This document shows positions 6,458-10,904 of a DNA stretch of 10,904 bases, one piece after another. Source of the stretch: CAYVQE01 sp964633205. Its GTDB lineage: Bacteria; Myxococcota; B64-G9. Positions within the stretch are counted from its first letter, which is position 1. Every line of letters starts with the position of its first letter. Both the position numbers and the translations under genes were made by a program. The notes under the pieces are model-generated. The model made no database searches, was not told the DNA's origin, and worked only from the letters and a program-made list of their open reading frames with translations. The stretch lies in assembly GCA_964633205.1 (NCBI GenBank), contig CAZWFN010000181.1, positions 1-10,904 on the forward strand. Direction: 5' to 3'.

Positions 6458-7645
6458 ATGCGCAGGGTGAAGAAACGGCCCGCCAGTTCCGAGAGACTCG
6501 AGATAAGCGATCTGGGTCCGATCGGCCGCGTCACCATCGAGCCGCGCCAGTTGACCGTTATCGCCGGTGAACAGGCCACCGGCAAATCCCTGCTCGCCCA
6601 ATTGCTCTATCTGTTCCGCGGTCTTCGCGGCCATATGGCCGGCAGCTTTCAGCCGGGCATCACACAGCAGAAGGGCTGGAAGGCGGAGATGTTGCGGGGC
6701 TTGCTGGACGACTTGCGCGGTGTTTCATTCGGCTACTTCGCCAACGGGACGGCCGAGATTGCCTATCGGCGAGCCGATCGCGAGTCGAAGTGGACGGTCA
6801 AGGTTTACGAGGCCAACCGGCGGGTGGGTACAGGTCGGGTGCTGGGCAGGGAAATGGCGGGCTGGATGGAGGAATGGGAACGCGCTCCCGGCAAGCTCCG
6901 CCAGACCGGGCGACCACAAGTTTTCATCCCCACCGAGCGCTCTCTTTTTACCCGGTTCATCCAGAAGCAACCCAAGATCCTGTTTTCCGATTTCCAGCCC
7001 TTGCCGGTTCGGGAGTTCGCCAACAGCCTGCAGGCAGCGCTGGATCGGTATGCCGAGGCCCCGGCCAATCAGGACTTGCGCAAGCTGCAACGCCGAGCGC
7101 TGCGGGGGGCGGCTTATGTACCCAAGCGCGGCAGACGCGACTGGAAGTGGAAGACCGCCAACGGCGGCAGGGCCAAGGTGCTGCCGATCGAGGCGGTGGC
7201 TTCCGGGCAGATGGAGGCCTGGCCGTTTTTCGCCGTGGCCGAGGCCAATCTCGATCGCGGCATCGCAGCGGACTACTACCTGGAGGAGCCGGAGACGCAC
7301 CTGCATCCGGTGGCGCAGGTGGCGGTCATGGATGCCATCGCCCTGCTCATCGAGCGAGGCAGCCGGGTGGTGATGACCACCCACTCGCCCTACCTGCTCT
7401 ACCGGCTCAACAACCTGCTGCAGCGGGCGATGAACCGGGATGCCGCCGCAACAGCCAAGGCCAAAAGAGATGAGACGATTGCGATCCCCGCGGATGCCGT
7501 CAGTGCCTACCGCTTGGGGGACGAGTCGGGCGGGATTCTCGATCGGCTCCGCACAGGCCTGATCGACACCGAGGAACTCGAACGGGTGGCCGACGAACTC
7601 GGCGGCGAGTTCGAAGCGCTGCTGGAAGAGGAACACCGGCGTTGA
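6458..7645 (+). CDS. ABC/SMC-type AAA ATPase, probable defence-system sensor
   Basis: A 395-residue ATPase of the AAA_21/OLD-like group. Walker A is GEQATGKS (37-44) after the strand QLTVIA. A signature-like segment, AVASGQMEAW (246-255), stands where the ABC signature belongs. Walker B is YYLEEPE (273-279) followed by THLHP, and the switch histidine is His309 in TTHSPYLL. The region between about 60 and 240 is an insert with no recognisable motif except IPTERS (157-162), usual in this group. All catalytic motifs are intact. ATG at 6458 has GAGG 5 bases upstream. The stop overlaps the start of the next gene (TTGA). In the first 40 codons nine end in A or T, against three in wbpA, so recent transfer is likely. 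Such ATPases paired with a nuclease act in Septu- or PARIS-like antiphage systems; that role here is inferred. Confidence 0.8.
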   Translation: MRRVKKRPASSERLEISDLGPIGRVTIEPRQLTVIAGEQATGKSLLAQLLYLFRGLRGHMAGSFQPGITQQKGWKAEMLRGLLDDLRGVSFGYFANGTAEIAYRRADRESKWTVKVYEANRRVGTGRVLGREMAGWMEEWERAPGKLRQTGRPQVFIPTERSLFTRFIQKQPKILFSDFQPLPVREFANSLQAALDRYAEAPANQDLRKLQRRALRGAAYVPKRGRRDWKWKTANGGRAKVLPIEAVASGQMEAWPFFAVAEANLDRGIAADYYLEEPETHLHPVAQVAVMDAIALLIERGSRVVMTTHSPYLLYRLNNLLQRAMNRDAAATAKAKRDETIAIPADAVSAYRLGDESGGILDRLRTGLIDTEELERVADELGGEFEALLEEEHRR

Positions 7646-8190
7646 GCGGCTTGGCCGAAGCGTTGACGCTGCTCGCTCCGGAGGCGGAACGGCTCGAAAG
7701 GAACCGAATCCGCGAGATGGGCCGGATCTTCGCCATCGAGAAACGACGCTACGACGAAGTGGTCGGGGTTCGCCTGGACGTCGCCGGCCGGCGAGAGGGC
7801 GCGGGCCGGCGCTGCGACGGCCTGTTTTTGTGCCGCCCCGAGGGCGAAGCGCGCCTGACGCCGGTCTACGTCGAACTCAAGGGCTCTGACACCACTGCCG
7901 CAATCGACCAGATCGAGCAGTCGGCCGATGCCATGTGCAAGGGCCGAAGCCGGGGCCACTTCGACTTGCGGCGAGGCCGGATCGAGGTCGGCGCGCACGA
8001 CGGAAAGGTCCTCGGCTTGGTGATCTCGGCGCGCGGGTTGGCTCTCAGGCAGCAAAAGCGCAAGCAGTTGCGCAAGCGGGGGGTCGTCCTGCGTATCGTA
8101 TCCAGGGCAAAGGGCAAGCCCGTGAAGCGATCCTGCCAGACGCTGCACAGCTGGCTGCACGGCGAGACCAAGCGCGAGGCGAGCCGTTGA
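7642..8190 (+). CDS. Small PD-(D/E)XK-like nuclease, partner of the ATPase
   Basis: A 182-residue protein of no family I can name. Its central part has the layout of a PD-(D/E)XK nuclease: Asp59 in RRCDGLFL at the first metal-binding strand, then Glu78-Leu-Lys80 in VYVELKGSD, then Gln90 in the following helix AAIDQIEQSA. The N-terminal 40 residues are helical and charged. The C-terminal tail is strongly basic (many Arg and Lys, about 130-182), suited to nucleic acid binding. The start TTG at 7642 overlaps the ATPase stop (TTGA) with AGAGGA about 9 bases upstream, so the two are translationally coupled and presumably work as one unit. A likely role is cutting DNA or RNA when the ATPase is triggered. 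The nuclease reading rests on three residues and context, so it could also be a non-catalytic relative. Confidence 0.6.
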   Translation: MSGLAEALTLLAPEAERLERNRIREMGRIFAIEKRRYDEVVGVRLDVAGRREGAGRRCDGLFLCRPEGEARLTPVYVELKGSDTTAAIDQIEQSADAMCKGRSRGHFDLRRGRIEVGAHDGKVLGLVISARGLALRQQKRKQLRKRGVVLRIVSRAKGKPVKRSCQTLHSWLHGETKREASR

Positions 8191-8873
8191 TAGCGGCGCT
8201 TGTACTGGCGAGCATCCGCATCGCCATCCTGCCGGTGGCCCCGGCCGACGAGGCCCGGCCGGCGCCGGCGGTGGCCGGGCTGCTGGCCGAGGTCTTGGGC
8301 GAGATGCAGGGCGTGGAGCTGGTGCGCCTCGACGCGCTGGAAGGCAAGCTGGGCCAGCGGGTGGCCGCGCTGCGCGACCGCTGCGGCGACCAGCCCGACT
8401 GCCGGCTGCGGTTGGGCCGCATGCTGGATCTCAACCTGCTGCTGCTGCTGGCCGCCGAGCGGCTCGAAGCCGGCGTGGCGCTGGAGCTGGACCTGCTCGA
8501 CATGGGCAGCGGCAAGCGGCTGCGCCACGTCAGCCGTACCCTGTGCGGCGACACCGCCCTGCGCCGCGATGCGCTGGCCGCCCTGCTGACCGGCGTTCTG
8601 TTCCCGCAGCGGCTGGTCGGGCGCATCGCGCTGCGCATCCGGCCGGCCGGCGCCACTGTGCTGCTCGACGGCCGGGTGCGGCTCAAGCACGCCCCGCGGC
8701 AGGTCAACCTGGAGTCGGTGCCCGCCGGGCGCCACAACCTGCGCATCGAGCGCGCCGGCTACCGCGACTTCATCGCCATCGTGCAGGTGCCCTTCCAGGG
8801 CGTCAGCCAGCTCGACGTCGAGCTACAACCGGCCCCGCCGGCCGACCCCCAACCCGCGAGCGAGCCCCCATGA
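8187..8873 (+). CDS. PEGA-domain protein, possibly missing part of its signal peptide
   Basis: A 228-residue protein. The C-terminal part, 146-214 (RIALRIRPAGATVLLDGR ... VPAGRHNLRIERAGY), is a PEGA domain, a beta-sandwich common in extracytoplasmic proteins. The N-terminal part (10-120) starts with the strand IRIAILPV and contains Cys66 and Cys72 in RCGDQPDC, followed by RLGRMLDLNLLLLL. This resembles the N-terminal domain usual in Myxococcota PEGA proteins. The only in-frame start that keeps this domain is TTG at 8187, with GAGG 7 bases upstream, overlapping the nuclease stop (TTGA). That leaves MIAALVLAS before the domain: a hydrophobic stub without a basic N-region. The stop overlaps the udk start (ATGA). 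Codon use is very GC-rich, unlike the nuclease. The function is unknown, probably envelope-related. Confidence 0.65.
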   Translation: MIAALVLASIRIAILPVAPADEARPAPAVAGLLAEVLGEMQGVELVRLDALEGKLGQRVAALRDRCGDQPDCRLRLGRMLDLNLLLLLAAERLEAGVALELDLLDMGSGKRLRHVSRTLCGDTALRRDALAALLTGVLFPQRLVGRIALRIRPAGATVLLDGRVRLKHAPRQVNLESVPAGRHNLRIERAGYRDFIAIVQVPFQGVSQLDVELQPAPPADPQPASEPP

Positions 8874-9589
8874 GCCACCCCACCCAATCCAGGCCCTCAT
8901 TCGTCATCGGCGTGGCCGGGGGCACCGGCTCGGGCAAGACCACCCTGACGCGCAAGATCCTCGACGCCCTCGGCGGCCGGGTGGCGGTCATCCAGCACGA
9001 CTGGTACTACCGCGACCGCTCCGACGTCCCGCGCGAGCAGCGCGACCGGGTCAACTACGACCACCCCCAGGCGCTGGAGACCGACCTGCTGGTGGCCCAC
9101 CTCGGCCGGCTGCGCGCCGGCGAGCCCATCCGGGCGCCGCTGTACAACTTCGTCACCCACACCCGCATGCAGGGCGGCCACGACATCGAGCCCACCCCGG
9201 TGATCATCGTCGAGGGCATCCTGCTGTTCGCCGACAGCGCCTTGGCCGAGCGCTTCGACCTCAAGCTCTTCGTCCAGACCGAGAGCGACCTGCGCCTGTT
9301 GCGCCGGCTGGAGCGCGACATGACCGAGCGCGGCCGCTCCTTCGACAGTGCCGTGCAGCAGTACCTGGACACGGTGCGGCCCATGCACGAGACTTTCGTC
9401 GAGCCCAGCAAGCAGAAGGCCGACATCATCGTGCCCGCCTCGCAGCCCAACGACAAGGCCATCAAGATGATCGTCGACATGATCCAGCGCCGCATGGACG
9501 CACACAGCCCCCAAACCCAACCGGGCCCGGATGCCACCTGCGCGCCGGCGAGCGCAACCGCACCCGGGCCGACCACGAGCCCCGAGTGA
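8870..9589 (+). CDS. udk: Uridine kinase
   Basis: Phosphorylates uridine (and usually cytidine) to the monophosphate in pyrimidine salvage. 239 residues. The P-loop is GGTGSGKT (17-24). HDWYYRD (43-49) contains the catalytic Asp44 equivalent. NYDHP (62-66) and YNFVTHTR (92-99) are nucleoside-binding family blocks. VIIVEGILLF (111-120) is the Walker B-like strand, and RRLERDMTERGRS (145-157) forms the lid with its arginines. The core ends near residue 209. The last 30 residues are a Pro/Ala/Thr-rich tail that I would not expect in this family and that is probably disordered. It starts at ATG overlapping the PEGA stop and ends in GTGA overlapping the next start, so it belongs to the same transcript. 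UMP made here could feed UDP-sugar synthesis for the upstream wbpA step, but that link is only inference. Confidence 0.9.
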   Translation: MSHPTQSRPSFVIGVAGGTGSGKTTLTRKILDALGGRVAVIQHDWYYRDRSDVPREQRDRVNYDHPQALETDLLVAHLGRLRAGEPIRAPLYNFVTHTRMQGGHDIEPTPVIIVEGILLFADSALAERFDLKLFVQTESDLRLLRRLERDMTERGRSFDSAVQQYLDTVRPMHETFVEPSKQKADIIVPASQPNDKAIKMIVDMIQRRMDAHSPQTQPGPDATCAPASATAPGPTTSPE

Positions 9590-9984
9590 CCCACAAGACC
9601 GACCCCCACCCCCACCCGGACTGGACCGCCTTCAAGCGCATCCGCGCCCGGGTCCTCGAGCGCTTCGCGCGCCGCAGCCTGCATGCCTGCCGGGCGATCC
9701 TCGAGCGGGACGACGGGGATGCACTGGGGCGGATGGTCGCGCTGGCCGAGCTGTTCGACCAGCGAAGCCGCGATCTGCGGCTGCTGGAGCAATTCCAGAG
9801 CCGGTCGAAGATCCTGACCGGGCTGGCCCAGTTCAAGGCTTTCGACCTGCTCGACGAGCACGACCTGGCCAGCCTGAGCCCCGAGACGCGGGCGCGCATC
9901 GAGGCGCTGGATGGGGCCTCGCCAGCACGTGGTAGAATGCCTGAAGGACCGGAGCGGGAGACCAGAGGAGATCGCGATGAATGA
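9586..9984 (+). CDS. Uncharacterised small protein
   Basis: I do not recognise this 132-residue protein. After a His/Pro-rich start (HKTDPHPHPDW) it is predicted almost all helical, charged and Leu-rich (about 14-110), without signal peptide or membrane segment. GTG at 9586 overlaps the udk stop. GC-rich codon use continues to about 9915 and then changes; the last 20 or so residues (PARGRMPEGPERETRGDRDE) are encoded by what looks like the promoter and ribosome binding site of the following toxin-antitoxin pair. The native protein may therefore have ended elsewhere and been given a new tail when that pair arrived. It overlaps the antitoxin start by 8 bases. Confidence 0.6.
   Translation: MTHKTDPHPHPDWTAFKRIRARVLERFARRSLHACRAILERDDGDALGRMVALAELFDQRSRDLRLLEQFQSRSKILTGLAQFKAFDLLDEHDLASLSPETRARIEALDGASPARGRMPEGPERETRGDRDE
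9930..9938 (+). promoter_or_regulatory. Possible extended -10 promoter for the toxin-antitoxin pair
   Basis: TGGTAGAAT fits the extended -10 pattern TGn-TATAAT with one mismatch. It lies 38 bases before the antitoxin start. No good -35 box is seen at 16-18 bases, which extended -10 promoters can tolerate. It lies inside the 3' end of the preceding gene. Confidence 0.35.
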
Positions 9985-10231
9985 AAGAATCGTCATCGAC
10001 CCCGGAATCCAGCATGGGAAACCGGTGATCCGGGGAACCAGGGTTACGGTCTCGCGGATTGTCGGGGGACTTGCTGGAGGCATGAGCATGGACGAGGTGG
10101 CCAGCGAATACGGCGTGAACAGGGAGGACATCTTGGCGGCGCTGGCTTATGCCAATGAGCTGGTAGAAACGGAGGTCTTCCAGAGCCTGCCTCCTCCGGC
10201 GGAAGAAGGCGATGCGATTCCTGGTCGATGA
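9977..10231 (+). CDS. DUF433 antitoxin-like protein
   Basis: An 84-residue DUF433 protein, the predicted antitoxin of a type II toxin-antitoxin pair with the next gene; it is expected to bind the toxin and its own promoter. The hallmark block is IDPGIQHGKPVIRGTRVTV (7-25), followed by a helix-turn-helix-like segment MSMDEVASEYGVNREDILAA (36-55). ATG at 9977 has a strong site, GAGGAG, at 9965-9970 with 6 bases spacing, better than those of the upstream genes. It overlaps the preceding gene by 8 bases and the toxin gene by 20. Thirteen of its first 40 codons end in A or T, against two in udk, so it was probably acquired. Toxin-antitoxin activity for this family is predicted from gene pairing. 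Confidence 0.9.
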   Translation: MNERIVIDPGIQHGKPVIRGTRVTVSRIVGGLAGGMSMDEVASEYGVNREDILAALAYANELVETEVFQSLPPPAEEGDAIPGR

Positions 10232-10577
10232 AGACCTGCCGCGCTCACTGACCGACCTGTTTGAAAGACATGGCTACGAAGCGGTCAATGTCCGCGATAC
10301 CGCGTTGCGCGGAGCGAGGGACGAGCGCATCGCGGCCTACGCCAAAGAAAACGGCCTCTGTGTGATTACGGGAGATCTGGGCTTCGCGGATCTGAGGAAC
10401 TATCCACCTTCTGAATACAGCGGAATCGTCGTGCTGAGGCTGCCCAGGATGGCGACCGCCAAGCATGTTGAGAAGTTGATGGAAAGTCTTTTTGAGAGAG
10501 AAGAGATCACGAGCCTGTTGCCCGGCAAGACAGCCACATCCGACGCAAGACTTCGCTTGCGTCGGGTGTTGGCTTAA
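10212..10577 (+). CDS. DUF5615 PIN-like toxin
   Basis: A 121-residue PIN-like protein of the DUF5615 family, the predicted RNase toxin paired with DUF433. The acidic active-site set is visible: Asp6, Glu7 and Asp8 in FLVDEDLP, Asp37-Glu38 in ARDERIAAYA, Asp55 in VITGDLGF and Asp60. The length is normal for the family. ATG at 10212 has GGAAG 6 bases upstream and lies inside the antitoxin gene, a coupling typical of such pairs. The last 14 residues, rich in Arg and Leu, are encoded by one arm-loop-arm palindrome (10532-10574). No key residue is missing, so it may be active. Confidence 0.9.
   Translation: MRFLVDEDLPRSLTDLFERHGYEAVNVRDTALRGARDERIAAYAKENGLCVITGDLGFADLRNYPPSEYSGIVVLRLPRMATAKHVEKLMESLFEREEITSLLPGKTATSDARLRLRRVLA
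10532..10574 (+). terminator. Strong hairpin covering the end of the toxin gene
   Basis: A perfect 10-base stem, CCGACGCAAG (10540-10549) with CTTGCGTCGG (10556-10565), has a 6-base loop. It extends outward through ACAT/GTGT (one G-T pair), a bulged T and AGCC/GGCT, to about 18 pairs. It ends one base before the stop codon TAA (10575-10577). No T run follows, so it may block exonucleases or pause transcription more than terminate it. The structure is certain, the role is not. Confidence 0.4.
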
Positions 10578-10646
10578 TCGTGCCCGCTCTCTAGTGGTTG
10601 CATCCGTTTCGACCAACATGTTGTCGTTCGGGCATCACCAAGCGCC

Positions 10647-10652
10647 TATAGT
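10647..10652 (+). promoter_or_regulatory. Possible -10 box before the final lipoprotein
   Basis: TATAGT matches the -10 consensus at five of six positions and lies 53 bases before the proposed start. The nearest -35-like sequence, TTGTCG at 10621-10626, is 20 bases away, which is too far for a good promoter. It is plausible only because this gene follows an unrelated toxin-antitoxin pair and needs its own promoter. Confidence 0.25.
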
Positions 10653-10691
10653 GGAGCCTGGACGGGTGCGGCTCCGCGGGTCTTTGTAACG

Positions 10692-10696
10692 TGGAG
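10692..10696 (+). promoter_or_regulatory. Ribosome binding site pointing to a CTG start
   Basis: TGGAG lies 8 bases before CTG at 10705. The frame has a stop (TAA, 10687-10689) just upstream and no ATG, GTG or TTG between that stop and the lipobox cysteine, so a CTG codon is the only reasonable start. Confidence 0.55.
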
Positions 10697-10704
10697 TTTG
10701 CACC

Positions 10705-10904
10705 CTGACCCGGCTACCAAACGCCATCGCCCTGATCGGCCTCCTGCTCGGCTGCACCGCCAGCCGCCCCGACGCGAAGGTCGGCGGGCTCTACAGCGTG
10801 GCCGCCGAGGGCTCCGGCTACAAGATAATCAAGGTGCTCGCCAAGGACGAAGGCGGCGTCCATGTCCGCATGTACAGCAACCGCTACGCCGAGCGGCCGG
10901 CGGC
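10705..10904 (+). CDS. Start of a small lipoprotein of unknown function (runs off the window)
   Basis: The first 66 residues are visible. Residues 1-16 (M-T-R-L-P-N-A-I-A-L-I-G-L-L-L-G) form a short signal peptide with one Arg and a hydrophobic core, ending in the lipobox LLLGC with Cys17 (codon 10753-10755). The mature part includes VGGLYSVAAEGSGYKIIKVL and GVHVRMYSNRYAERP. This pattern (YxVVKVL ... VHVRxYxNxFxxRP) I recall from small uncharacterised proteins of Gram-negative bacteria; the function is unknown. The initiating codon appears to be CTG, supported by the ribosome binding site. An alternative is a sequencing or assembly error that removed an upstream ATG. Confidence 0.65.
   Translation, partial: MTRLPNAIALIGLLLGCTASRPDAKVGGLYSVAAEGSGYKIIKVLAKDEGGVHVRMYSNRYAERPA

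Noticed and set aside
9055..10131. A 358-codon open frame on the - strand opposite udk and the following genes
   Set aside because: It spans several independent + strand genes with different codon use and shows no family motif.

Overview
The window is GC-rich bacterial DNA, all of it coding on the + strand. The best guess at origin is an uncultured Myxococcota or other deltaproteobacterial-type lineage. The reasons are a lipoprotein combining MopE-type metal-binding motifs with a long beta-propeller, a PEGA-domain protein, a MarR-type EPS regulator, a long REP-associated transposase variant, and near-exclusive G/C in third codon positions of the core genes. This is inference; no rRNA or marker gene is present.

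Layout. 1-1600: a single-strand-type (Y1, RAYT-like) transposase gene bracketed by many copies of a short palindrome, GGTGCC(A/T)GGCACC with T-rich flanks. 1687-4008: a large secreted lipoprotein with a Cys-rich start, two MopE-like metal-binding modules and 14 propeller-type repeats. 4009-4549: a gene-free stretch with more of the palindromes and a 122-base direct repeat present twice (162 bases apart). 4550-6417: a WbpA-type UDP-GlcNAc 6-dehydrogenase overlapping a MarR-EPS-type regulator that carries an extra C-terminal Rossmann-like domain; together they look like the start of a surface-polysaccharide operon. 6458-8190: an SMC/ABC-type ATPase overlapping a small protein with a PD-(D/E)XK-like nuclease signature. 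8187-9984: a PEGA-domain protein, uridine kinase and an unknown small protein, joined by 4-base stop/start overlaps. 9977-10577: a DUF433/DUF5615 toxin-antitoxin pair. 10705-end: the beginning of a lipoprotein that appears to start at CTG.

How it fits together. The polysaccharide genes, PEGA protein, udk and unknown gene share very high G/C in third positions and look native. The ATPase-nuclease pair and the toxin-antitoxin pair use noticeably more A/T-ending codons (9 and 13 of the first 40 codons, against 3 in wbpA and 2 in udk), which fits later arrival. The ATPase-nuclease pair is the best candidate for a poorly described system: its architecture (ABC-type sensor ATPase plus small nuclease, translationally coupled) resembles Septu- and PARIS-like defence modules, but with a different effector fold. 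The start of the PEGA gene immediately at the end of that cassette, with only a remnant of a signal-like segment, may be a scar of the insertion.
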